Assembly: GCA_037447655.1 (NCBI GenBank)
Contig: JBBHKE010002352.1
Span: 238,419-302,418 of the forward strand
Direction: 5' to 3'
Length of the DNA: 64,000 bases
Origin: Zygnema cylindricum
Taxonomy: Eukaryota > Streptophyta > Zygnematophyceae > Zygnematales > Zygnemataceae
Notes under the pieces: generated by a model
Told to the model about the DNA's origin: nothing
The model's database searches: none
The model's input: the letters and a program-made list of their open reading frames with translations, nothing else
Translations under genes and position numbers: made by a program
Shown here: positions 11,819 to 22,180 of the stretch, piece after piece
Numbering within the stretch: position 1 is the stretch's first letter
Layout of the letters: each line of letters begins with the position of its first letter

Positions 11819-13101
11819 GTTACAGTAGACTCTATTGCCCTCATTTTTTTGACTTTTTCTAGGGTGTGTCTAGCTTGAGTCCGTACATAAAGACTGAGAA
11901 TCTGGCTGAAAACGTTTGGCCGTCTGGTCATACATCCGACAAATGTACGGTCTACAGAAATTTGAAAATTTTGACAGCTATCCTCCATTCCACTTGATTT
12001 GAAATCCAGCCTGTAGCTTCGATTTTGGCCGCTTCTCAAAGTAACGGTCGATGACGGCCGTTCACTGTGGCCGAGGGCTTCCGCACTTACGAACACAAGG
12101 AAGCCAATCAGCGTAACCTCGGGGAAATCGCAATCGGAACATATTTCCATGTGTTACGTTGTCGGGACGCTAAATTTTAAGCCGCCCGCCGAAAACTTTA
12201 AGCGTTTTCTTGATACACTTTCCCTTAAAGCTATCATATACGACAAAAAAGCCGATGGAATTTTGGATTTTTCCTTAGGGCTGGGCCCCCATTGGGGCAA
12301 GTTGCGAGTTAAGTCACTCGAATTTTGCGATGACCCGATGGATTAGTCCGTACGGTCCGTACCGTGAAGCGAGTCATAATAGTTGTGGCCAACTCATCAC
12401 TCGCCATTAGAAACAAAAAAATGAAACCGAAGTACGGCAGTAACATAAAAGCGCGAGAATTCTATTTTTTAAGCGTTTCGTTGCGCGACTTCTTCTTTGT
12501 TTTCTTTGGTATGAATTTAAAAAAATGGCCGAATCAATTTTCTGAAAAAAGCTATCAACATATGTACGGACAAGTTTAGTGTTTTCTGATTTGTTTTCCA
12601 TTGCCCTAAATCGTGCTCGCACTAAAAAAAAAACTGATCAACCAGATTTCCCGCGGCTATCCCAATCATTGAGCTGTTACAGCTATATTTCACGTGTAAA
12701 CTTTTTTCAAATCGAGCGTTTTTTTACCCGCAAACTGGCCCAATGGGCTGCAGTCCTTAAGACACGTTTCGGGTCAAAAATCGCACGATTTGAATAAAAA
12801 GGCGAGTCCCCGCAAAAAACAGCGCGAAAAGGTCAATGCTTGCCACAGCCGCGGGATTTTGCGCGTCATGGATCTTATCGACACGTCATCCACAATCTTG
12901 AAAGTGACGATGTCGGTCGTGCGTTGCTTTTAGGGTTTTTCTGGGCTTTTAAAGGGTTTTTAGGGTCGTAAGAACAGTCGTTTGAGCGACGACTCTAGTG
13001 ACGGGCCTATGGTATCACATCGGCCTGAGCCATTAACATTTATCCATGTGGCTATCTAAGCGTGAGTGTGGGCAGCTGTATAGCACAGAACTGTACTGTA
13101 C
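11819..13101. other. Intergenic region without a supported gene
   Basis: Short open frames occur on both strands without recognisable domains. GTACGG words are present. It ends in a TGTACTGTACTGTACAGTAC stretch that abuts the next element. Confidence 0.5.
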
Positions 13102-14512
13102 TGTACAGTACACCGCGAATCGTAATTAGAGTAAAGAAAAAATTAGAGTAAAAAAACACAAAAAAACCAATTAGAGTTATGAACTATAATTTGTGTGATA
13201 GAACTTTTTCACATAGGAAGTTTACTCTAATTAATTTAAGTACTCTATATTGGGCTATGTCGGCAATAATTATCCGCGCTGAAATTATGAACACTAAATT
13301 ACGTAGATGTTCAAAATCTGTCAGTCAGTATAGTCTTGACGTCATTATGACGTTAGGATTATTTGTCGCGTTGAATGTCAGCTAATGTTCACACTGACGA
13401 CGATGCTGTCGACGGACGAGAGTTAGGGTGTGTCCCCATGTGCATAAGTAAGGGTTTTTTCCTGTCGTTTTGCCGTAAAACTTAGCGCCGTACTGCCTAA
13501 GTTGCAACCGCACGAAGGAATCACAAATTTGTAGAGTACAATTTGAGTCATCCCTGAACTTAGGATGTACGAAATGTTGTCGTCTTGTGCTTTTCGACCC
13601 ACTTCGACGACAAAAAACGTCATCGTCAACCTTATCTTTAAAACACATGCGCGATGTGATTTAAAACTAGGTTTTTTTCGATTGACAAATAGGAACATAT
13701 TTTCGCGCGTGCCGTAAATTTCGACAAAAATCCTACGATTTCCAAGGACAAATAAAAGTACATAGTTCGCTGTGTTTTGTCCGTTTGCGTTCCAATAAGA
13801 CAAAGATAAGTACACAATTTGTTTGCATTTGTCCGTTTTCATCTAGTACGGATTTTTTTTTTTGCAGGGGTCTTCAAATTCCGATGCCATTTCACGTCGA
13901 CCGGACAGGAGACGCGAAGGCAAAGCGCCTCATCTTCGACCGTGAAATTGCACAGGCTGGAAGGCGGTACGTCTACAATGTCACGGTAAGACATGCGACG
14001 TCACACGCAGGTACAAAAAATATCGTGCGACCACAGATTGTCGACGTTGACAACCGTCACAGGTACTGTCGACGTGTACAATCGTCACAAGCGTAAGTTA
14101 CGATTTCGTCATTACAGACATAGGGACACTTGAAAACCGGGTCCGGCGGATCCGCGCTAAAATACAAAGTAATTTCGCTAAGTTACAAGTACATGGGGAC
14201 ACACCCTTATGCGAACGGCTTTTTTTCGATATGATTGATTTTTTGTCTAGTGCGATTTCACGTGCGAGAACGATTCTATTAAATTATTATTTTAACTTTT
14301 TTACTTACAATTCTTCACGGTCGGACGTCGTCCGTACTCAACATTATTTAAAGCGAGCCTATAATATAGTTTTTTACTCTAATTAAACCTTGCCTTAAAT
14401 AGCATAATGACAAAATAATAATCATATACTCTATTTAACGTGATAGAGTCGAAATTTAGGGCGACCGAATTAACGTTATTTACTCTAATTACGATTCGGG
14501 GTGTACTGTACA
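13102..14512. mobile_element. TIR element (family C, copy 1) interrupted by another transposon
   Basis: The 32-bp termini at 13102-13133 and 14481-14512 are inverted repeats with one mismatch, starting TGTACAGTACACC and running into CGAATCGTAATTAGAGTA. About 629 bp belong to this element. The remaining 782 bp are a nested element at 13426-14207. The right terminus continues directly into another inverted family-C end near 14510-14530. No transposase is visible. Confidence 0.8.
13426..14207. mobile_element. Harbinger/Tourist-like element, 782 bp (family A, copy 1), nested
   Basis: It starts GGGTGTGTCCCCATGT and ends with the inverted copy ACATGGGGACACACCC. TTA flanks both sides, a 3-bp duplication typical of PIF/Harbinger elements and Tourist MITEs. 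Two related copies lie at 17606 and 18162. Conserved interior features are a CTGTCGTTTT segment near the left end and a poly-T tract followed by GCAGGGGTCT, which looks like a splice acceptor. No intact protein frame was found. Confidence 0.85.
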
Positions 14513-15184
14513 TCGTGAATCGTTATTAGCCTTATGTACGCTATATCGGCACCCAAAAAAATTGTACATTGATACCTTTAATATAATAAATTACACTATT
14601 TAAGGACGTGGACCATAATCTGCCACGTCTCCTAGCACTAAATTAGAATGAATGACGCTAATTTTTTCTTAACACTTATAGTTTATATACGCTAATAACA
14701 ATTCAAGGTGTAGTTTCCCGGCTCACGTAAGTACCATCTTGTACTATTTACATTTTTTTTGTTCTGAAAAACATCATTCTCCAAGGGTCCAGGCGCAAAT
14801 ATTTGTCGTTCGATTATTTTAGATCCTCATCCTCGTTTTCCATGTGGCCTTGTGGATGGCCATCGTCCTCTAACTGTCTTGGAGGAGGGCGGTATCCAGC
14901 TACAGGACGTTGAAATCACTACACGTGGATTAAATTACGTGCTCCACGATGAACGATAAATTGTGTCTATACACGTTGCACGGGGCATGTGGCATCGGAC
15001 AGGCGTGCACGCGAATTCACCAGAATCCACCAAAAAAAATCTATGCCCGGAGATATCTTGTCACGCTTCCTTTGCCTTAGGGTGAACTTCCATTAGAGTA
15101 AAAGTGGTATTGTTTACTGGATGCCGTACACTTTCGTACAGATTCGTACATTTTTTTTTTTGTCAAACGAAACATTTCGAAACA
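14513..15184. other. Intergenic region without a supported gene
   Basis: It holds a family-C-like terminal sequence at its left border (ATCGTGAATCGTTATTAG) and otherwise unremarkable AT-rich DNA. No coding or RNA gene was recognised. Confidence 0.45.
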
Positions 15185-15435
15185 TGTTTATTGGATCGCT
15201 CCAACATTATAGGCGTAATTATTGACCGTTGGATTTTTAGCTTTTCTAGATTCGCGAAGCAATTGCGCACGTCGTCCAGTGTGAAGATACTCTCCTCGCC
15301 GAGGAGAGTATCTCCACACTGGACAATCGCGCACATCGTCCAGTTTGAAGAGAGTCTCTTCAAACTGGATGATGTGCGCGATGTACACCCTGGACGATGT
15401 GCGCGATGTACACCCTGGACGATGTGCGCGATGTT
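15185..15435. repeat. Cluster of long palindromes and a 25-bp tandem repeat
   Basis: A near-perfect palindrome of about 48 bp is centred at 15299 (CTCTCCTCG-C-CGAGGAGAG core, arms GTCCAGTGTG). A second of about 40 bp is centred near 15352 (core AAGAGAGTCTCTT). These are followed by almost three direct copies of GATGTGCGCGATGTACACCC plus TGGAC (15371-15435). The left part is an inverted relative of 16909-16995, so this is a rearranged piece of the family that includes the two E elements. The arms could extrude as cruciforms. Confidence 0.75.
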
Positions 15436-15551
15436 CAAGTGAAGAGTAAAAAAAATCGCCAACACGAACAGGCGATGAGAACCGAACACGTCGTACACGC
15501 CATCCACTGTCCACAGTTTGCCGCGCTTTCACTCTATTAAGTATTAACACA

Positions 15552-17126
15552 CGTAAAAGTGTGACGATGTCACATAATACGGCATAGGCTTTCCGTTGGA
15601 GGTAGGCGTTCAAATAAAAGCCATTCCAGTGAAGAAGTTAGGGTTTGTTACAAACCCTGATGAAGGTACAAATAGTACGTTAGAGCATACTCGTACTATA
15701 CTTTAAGTACATTACGCTGGTATACTTTAAGTACATTACGTAGGTACAAATATTTCGTTCTGACTTTCCGTTGAAGATATTTGGCAGATTTTAAAAATCT
15801 TGATTTTAACCTACATGGCGCCAATCATAATTGATAAACGATGTTAACTGGCACGACATAATGGAAGGCAGTGCCAGTAAACATCAAAAATAGACGTATC
15901 CGCATGTTTACTGGGACCGCCAATGGAGAACAGGCCATAGTGGTTTGTCGGCTTGTCGCGCTTATGGATTTTTGTTTTAACCTTTACTGTACATCGGGTA
16001 CAGTTATATAGTACGCTCTATCAAATTGGACATTTATACTGTACAATTGAAAAAAATTTGTCGATATTTAATATCTAAAAGCTGGCCTACGTGGTACCAA
16101 TCAAGCTATGGAATATGCGCTGTGAAGATTTTCAAAAATTCTCATCATCTGACATCAAGCTTTCGTGGCACCACAAATACAAAACATGTATACCGTGTAT
16201 CGCTATTAGAGTTATATTTTTTTCCGCCACCTAAAACATCTTTTTCTCGTACACACACGTCCGATTTTCACATGGAGACCGCCAATCAGAAGGTGATAAT
16301 CGTGGTTCTCAATCTCAAACGTTAGATCCACTATCCGACAAGTGTGTACGAAGGAAAGTGTAGTTTACTGGTACGACCTCATGTAAATTCCGCCTGGAAA
16401 TAGCTTAAGTAAAATATCTCCGTACATTTACCTGCACGTCCTAACGGAATCCCCGCATAAGGGTGACGTTCCATTTGGCGGTTCAGTAAATGTACGGACA
16501 AGTCTACTAGCAGCGTTTACTGGAAGTCCGCTCCATTGTGTCGGCCTAGTAACAAATTCTACTAAATTATGATTGGCGCCACGTAGGTTAGAGTCCAGAT
16601 TATAAAAAGCTTTAAAAAAATCTACAAACGGAATATCTGTACGAAATTTTTGTACCACAAGAGGTTATTAATGATTCGTACATAAAGTTTTTGGCTAGAT
16701 TTTGATTTTCAAAATGGAAAGTCAAAATTTCGAAACGGAATGGCAAAAGACGCGACAAACCTTGAAGGTCGCGGCAAATGTACGTGGCATGTACGACGTG
16801 CAGGCTTGTGATCGCTTGTACAACGTAGATATATTTTTGCTTTTCACGTGTACCAATGGCAGTCATTTAGTGGGCCCCAACTCTCCTCGGCGAGGAGAGT
16901 TGGGGGCCACTGGATGATGTGCTCGATTGCTTCGCGGATCTCAAAATGTGAAACATCCAACGGTCAGGAATCACGCCTACATCATTGGAGCTTCCCGACA
17001 GCTTTCCAGTAACGATGTTTCGTCCGACAAAAAAATTTGTTTGGTACGGCTATGTACGGCACTGTACGAAAACGTACGGCGTCCAGTAACGAACCCCACT
17101 TTTCGTCTAATGGAACGTCACCCTAA
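15552..17126. repeat. Large duplication, copy 1 (1.58 kb)
   Basis: Nearly identical to 18878-20536, with a constant offset of 3326 bp over the first ~1.2 kb and only isolated mismatches (for example at 16447/19773). The open frames inside are identical in both copies but have no domain-like sequence, so I treat them as non-coding. The block includes the E element at 16461-17123 and a half family-C end near 16190. High identity implies a recent duplication or gene conversion. Confidence 0.9.
16461..17123. mobile_element. Harbinger-like element, 663 bp (family E, copy 1)
   Basis: Termini are GGGTGACGTTCCATT and its inverted copy AATGGAACGTCACCC. TAA lies directly outside both ends (16458-16460 and 17124-17126), a 3-bp target duplication. 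The centre holds a palindrome of about 52 bp at 16866-16917 around CTCTCCTCGGCGAGGAGAG. No transposase frame was seen. Confidence 0.8.
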
Positions 17127-17369
17127 GAAAAAAAAAAAAAAAGTGGCAGGATAAATTAAAAAAAGCTCGATGGTAAATTGGTAACCCATCTGAGTCAAAA
17201 CTTTCGCCACTTAAATCAGCCTTTCTCCGTACACACATGTCCGATTTTCAATTTGAGACCGCCAATCGGAAGCTGAGAATCTCACATATCAATCGCAACC
17301 GTCAGATTTACAATCCGACAAGTGTGTACGGATAAAAGATGCATTAAGTGACAAAAAAAGATTAACAAT

Positions 17370-17413
17370 AATAACGATTCGCGGTGTACTGTACAGTACA
17401 CCGCCAATCGTTA
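17370..17413. repeat. Head-to-head junction of two family-C termini
   Basis: A near-perfect palindrome of 44 bp whose arms are the family-C terminal sequence (CGGTGTACTGTAC / GTACAGTACACCG, extending to AATAACGATT and AATCGTTATT). Two elements appear to have inserted back to back at one GTAC-rich site. The left partner includes 17245-17340, which resembles the centre of the 7703 element. Confidence 0.75.
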
Positions 17414-17605
17414 TTAGCGTTGTGTACACTAATTCCGTCCCGCTTTTTTTTTTTTTTTATTCTCCATTAGCGTAGTTCATTCTATTTTTTTCTTTATTCT
17501 ATTTAGGGTTATTTTCAGTACGTTGTCTCTTAAATAGAGTAGTGTACGGTCAGTGTCAGACCGTACATAAATGTACCTTTTTAAGTTAAAAATTACAATA
17601 AATTA

Positions 17606-18161
17606 GGTTGTGTCCCCATGTCCATAAGTAAGGGTTTTTTTCTGTCGTTTTCTTGTAAAACTTAGCGCCATACTGCCTAAGTTGCAACCGTACGAAAAAA
17701 CCAAATTTGTAGAGTACAATTCGCGTCATCCTCGAATTTAAGATGTACGAAAATCTGTCGTCTTGTGCATTTCGACCCACTTCTTTGACAAAAAAAGTCA
17801 TCTTCAAACTTTTGTTTAAAACACATGCGCGATGTGTTTTAAAATTAGGTTTTTTCGATAAACAAATAGGAACATATTTTCGCACCTGCCGTAATTTTCG
17901 AAAATTTTCCTAGTATTTCAAGGACAAAGAAAATTACATAGCTCGCTATGTTTTGTCCGTTTGAGTTCGAATACGACGAAAAGTACTACACAATTTATTT
18001 GATTTTGTCCGTTTTGGTCCAGTACGGATTTTTTTTTTGCAGGGGTCTTCAAAGCAGTTCCAAAAAATATCGTGCGACCACAGATTGTAGACGCTGACAA
18101 CCGTCACAGGTATTGTCGACGTATACAATCGTCACAAGCGTAAGTTACGATTTCGTCCTTA
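17606..18161. mobile_element. Family-A element, copy 2, truncated by copy 3
   Basis: It starts GGTTGTGTCCCCATG after TTA and aligns with the 13426 element, including the GCAGGGGTCT acceptor-like block at about 18039. Homology stops at TTA 18159-18161, the point at which copy 3 begins. In copy 1 the same position is a TTA inside the element, so copy 3 probably inserted there. Confidence 0.7.
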
Positions 18162-18877
18162 GGCTGCGGCCCCATGTGGCTAAGTTCGGGTTTTTTTCTG
18201 TCGTTTTCCTTTATAACTTAGCGCCGTACTGCCTAAGTTGCGACCGTACGAAGAAATTGGAAATTTATAGAGTACAATTTGCGTCATTCTTGAACTTAGG
18301 ATGTACGAAAAATTGTCGTCTTGCGTTTTTTCGACCCACTGTCACGTCATTTTCAAACTTATCATAAAACACATCGGCAATGTGTTTTAAGCTAAGCAAA
18401 TCCGTCTATACCAATCTGAAAATATATTCCCACGTGTGAAAAGATTTTAGAAGTTTTTGACGACGAAAAAAAGTACAGGGTTTGTTTTTTTTGTCGGCTT
18501 GCATGTTGTACGGTTTTTTTTTTGCAGGGGTCTCGACGCTGCAGTGTCATTTCACGCAAAGTTGAAAAGTCTGCGAACGTGAAAAATCTGCGAAGTAATG
18601 GCGGCCGGACGGGAGAGGTTTACGTCAAGGCATTTTGCACAACCAGGGGTGCAAGGCTGTACGTCAACGATGTCACGCAAAGACATGCGACATACCAAAT
18701 CCGCAAATCGTTTCAAAAATTACGATGTGTCTTGCGACGTTTCAAAAAGTTTCAAAAAAATATGGTGCGTCATCACAAATTGTACACGGTGACAGCCGTC
18801 ACGGGCGTTGTCGACGTATACAATTGTCACAAACTTAAGTAACAATTTCGAATGAACACATAGAGACACTTGAAATC
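18162..18877. mobile_element. Family-A element, copy 3, missing its right end
   Basis: It starts GGCTGCGGCCCCATGTGG after TTA and is more diverged than copies 1 and 2. It keeps the poly-T/GCAGGGGTCT block near 18523. Its right end (ATAGAGACACTTGAAATCC) stops abruptly where the second 1.6-kb duplication begins at 18878. Short open frames here have no recognised product. Confidence 0.65.
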
Positions 18878-19786
18878 CGTAAAAGTGTGACGATGTCACA
18901 TAATACGGCATAGGCTTTCCGTTGGAGGTAGGCGTTCAAATAAAAGCCATTCCAGTGAAGAAGTTAGGGTTTGTTACAAACCCTGATGAAGGTACAAATA
19001 GTACGTTAGAGCATACTCGTACTATACTTTAAGTACATTACGCTGGTATACTTTAAGTACATTACGTAGGTACAAATATTTCGTTCTGACTTTCCGTTGA
19101 AGATATTTGGCAGATTTTAAAAATCTTGATTTTAACCTACATGGCGCCAATCATAATTGATAAACGATGTTAACTGGCACGACATAATGGAAGGCAGTGC
19201 CAGTAAACATCAAAAATAGACGTATCCGCATGTTTACTGGGACCGCCAATGGAGAACAGGCCATAGTGGTTTGTCGGCTTGTCGCGCTTATGGATTTTTG
19301 TTTTAACCTTTACTGTACATCGGGTACAGTTATATAGTACGCTCTATCAAATTGGACATTTATACTGTACAATTGAAAAAAATTTGTCGATATTTAATAT
19401 CTAAAAGCTGGCCTACGTGGTACCAATCAAGCTATGGAATATGCGCTGTGAAGATTTTCAAAAATTCTCATCATCTGACATCAAGCTTTCGTGGCACCAC
19501 AAATACAAAACATGTATACCGTGTATCGCTATTAGAGTTATATTTTTTTCCGCCACCTAAAACATCTTTTTCTCGTACACACACGTCCGATTTTCACATG
19601 GAGACCGCCAATCAGAAGGTGATAATCGTGGTTCTCAATCTCAAACGTTAGATCCACTATCCGACAAGTGTGTACGAAGGAAAGTGTAGTTTACTGGTAC
19701 GACCTCATGTAAATTCCGCCTGGAAATAGCTTAAGTAAAATATCTCCGTACATTTACCTGCACGTCCTAACGAAATCCCCGCATAA

Positions 19787-20533
19787 GGGTGACGTTCCAT
19801 TTGGCGGTTCAGTAAATGTACGGACAAGTCTACTAGCAGCGTTTACTGGAAGTCCGCTCCATTGTGTCGGCCTAGTAACAAATTCTACTAAATTATGATT
19901 GGCGCCACGTAGGTTAGAGTCCAGATTATAAAAAGCTTTAAAAAAATCTACAAACGGAATATCTGTACGAAATTTTTGTACCACAAGAGGTTATTAATGA
20001 TTCGTACATAAAGTTTTTGGCTAGATTTTGATTTTCAAAATGGAAAGTCAAAATTTCGAAACGGAATGGCAAAAGACGCGACAAACCTTGAAGGTCGCGG
20101 CAAACGTTGAATGTAGGTGGATGTCAGACGGAGCGTGCGAGGATATTTTCACCTGACCTGCATTCAACGTGGCAGGAGGCACATGGCATGTACGTGGCAT
20201 GTACGACGTGCAGGCTTGTGATCGCTTGTACAACGTAGATATTTTTTTGCTTTTCACGTGTACCAATGGCAATCATCTAGTGGGCCCCAACTCTCCTCGG
20301 CGAGGAGAGTTGGGGCCCATTGGATGATGTGCTCGATTGCTTCGCGGATCTCAAAATATGAAACATCCAACGGTCAGGAATTACGCCTACATCATTGGAG
20401 CTTCCCGACAGCTATCCAGTAACGATGTTTCAACTGACAAAAAAAAATGTTTGGTACGGCTATGTACGGCACTGTACGAAAACGTACGGCGTCCAGTAAC
20501 GAACCCCACTTTTCGTCTAATGGAACGTCACCC
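19787..20533. mobile_element. Harbinger-like element, 747 bp (family E, copy 2)
   Basis: Same termini (GGGTGACGTTCCATT) and TAA flanks (19784-19786, 20534-20536) as the copy at 16461. The extra length is due to the 84-bp insertion at 20105-20188. The central palindrome is retained near 20276-20330. Confidence 0.8.
20105..20188. mobile_element. 84-bp foldback insertion inside E copy 2
   Basis: Present in this copy and absent from the matching position of copy 1 (16778). It carries an inverted pair: ACGTTGAATGTAGGT at the left and, reversed, ACGTTGAATGCAGGT from about 20156-20170. Either a tiny MITE or a piece lost from copy 1. Confidence 0.55.
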
Positions 20534-20691
20534 TAAAAAAAAGACAAAACATGTGCCAGGGAGCGCTAGCGAACTTTTCCCACCAATGTTGCAACGACAC
20601 GTGCCAAGCGCTTAACTTGTCTGGTAGATCCCTACGTGTCGTTTCGCTTATAACATTCGTGCGTCCCAAGGTATAGACAGTAATGACGGAC

Positions 20692-22180
20692 CATAGTTCA
20701 AAAGTAGGCGTTTTTATGGTAGGCGTTTGGTAGGCGCACAAAACTTGGCACAAAACTCGCGTTGATGAGGCACTGTATGTGTGTGAGTTGTGCACACCCC
20801 TGTACGAACGTACAAAAATGACGTATCATCATAGTACAGCGCACGCCGCCAGACGAAATTTTTCAGCGAATTGACACGGCGTAGGATGACATTCCACGGG
20901 GAAAAAATCCCGGAAACAAAAAAAACGCGGACGTAAGTCCTATCGTAAGTTGTATTATGGGCTTTTCATGTGATCTTCTTAGATCGCTACTTTGATCAGC
21001 GACCGTCCGATCGTCCGAATCTGACGGTTTAGATGAAAAATACCTCAAAACTCACGAAAAATTATTTTTTTGTCCGAATGTTTTTCAAAATTTAGACATG
21101 ACGTTTAATTCTCTATCGATCGATGTGCAACTCAACCCTGTTCCTATTTTATTTCATTTTGCGGCCAATACAATATGGGTCTTAAGCATACTTGTTCACG
21201 ACGATTAGTGCGAACGTACCGTACGCGACGAATTATACGTAACAAACGCACTGAACCTTTTGATCAAATCGCAAAAAATCGTTAATGAATTTGCTTCCGT
21301 ACTATTCCGTACATAAAAAAACAAAAAACTATTACATATAACGCAGTTTGCAAGTTATTTTAGTTAAATGAGCGGTAAAACAATAAACTCTTTATATTTT
21401 TATCACACTCTTTTGTAGCATCGGAAACTCTTCTACGGTTTTGAAGTACCCGAGATCGAAAGTCACGAAGGTGAAATTTTATGAAATTTCGTATGCCCGA
21501 GACAGACAGACATGGCCGCCTTCTGTCTGCCTTCTTTCTCTATCTCGCAGACAGCGCATTACTCCAAAAAAGCCTTCACGTCTGCAGTCTTCACGTGCTC
21601 CCACTCCTCTCCTCGATTTCTGGGCATGATTGCTTTTGTCGAAGTCCGGAGGCGAGGATAGTAAAAAGCTTGGGAGGGAGGAGGGTAGGATATGGGGAAG
21701 CGGCTTCCTCGCGGTTTCGTTTTCAATGTTCCATGGCGTCTTCTTTCAAAAAAAATTGAAGAAGACGCCTGTACAAATTTCAAACTGAACGCGCGAAATT
21801 ATTGTGACTTTCAACGTCTCTTTTCGAAAATGTCCGTACATTTTCGATTATATAACGTACAACTTCCGTGGTATTTCTGTTCAGTTCACTGAACAGAAAG
21901 TACCAATAAGTACGACGCATATTTCCCGTCTTATTCCGTACATATCCGTAAAAAAGTGTACAGTTACAGTAATTAGTTTACAGGTTTCCGTAAATTTTCA
22001 GTTTCAGTTTACAGTACACGTTTTTTTACGATTTTTTCAAAAGTCACGAATTTTACGTTTCAATCGCAAAAAAGGAAAAAATCGCGCGATCTGAACAACT
22101 ATGGTCTTAAGGGCATATTGTATGTTTTGCGTACAATAGGCATATTGTATGGGCGTACGTTCACCTACTTTTGAACTATG
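20692..22180. mobile_element. hAT-like element, 1489 bp (family D, copy 2)
   Basis: Perfect 17-bp terminal inverted repeats CATAGTTCAAAAGTAGG are flanked by an exact 8-bp duplication, TGACGGAC, on both sides. This is the hallmark of hAT insertion, and the CATAG end fits hAT termini. About 1 kb of interior is absent from the 305-bp copy at 11514. The interior open frames (for example 21441-21892) are short and lack a recognisable transposase or dimerisation domain, so it is non-autonomous. Confidence 0.85.

Larger units (their letters stand above)
18878..20536. repeat. Large duplication, copy 2 (1.66 kb)
   Basis: Second copy of 15552-17126. It differs mainly by an 84-bp insertion at 20105-20188. 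It contains the second E element, at 19787-20533. Homology ends at the TAA after that element on the right and at CGTAAAAGTGTG on the left. Confidence 0.9.

Noticed and set aside
15371-15435. Direct repeats with short spacers, considered as a CRISPR-like array
   Set aside because: Eukaryotic context, units are contiguous without unique spacers, and they sit in a palindromic transposon fragment.
16026-19651. Identical 99-codon open frames at 16026-16325 and 19352-19651, considered as transposase remnants
   Set aside because: They are identical because the whole 1.6-kb block is duplicated; they overlap a MITE terminal sequence and show no transposase motif.
2423-22094. Many open frames of 60-150 codons on both strands in the left intergenic region
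   Set aside because: No domains, no signal of codon bias, no consistent splice chain; several are duplicated with the transposons or read through simple repeats.
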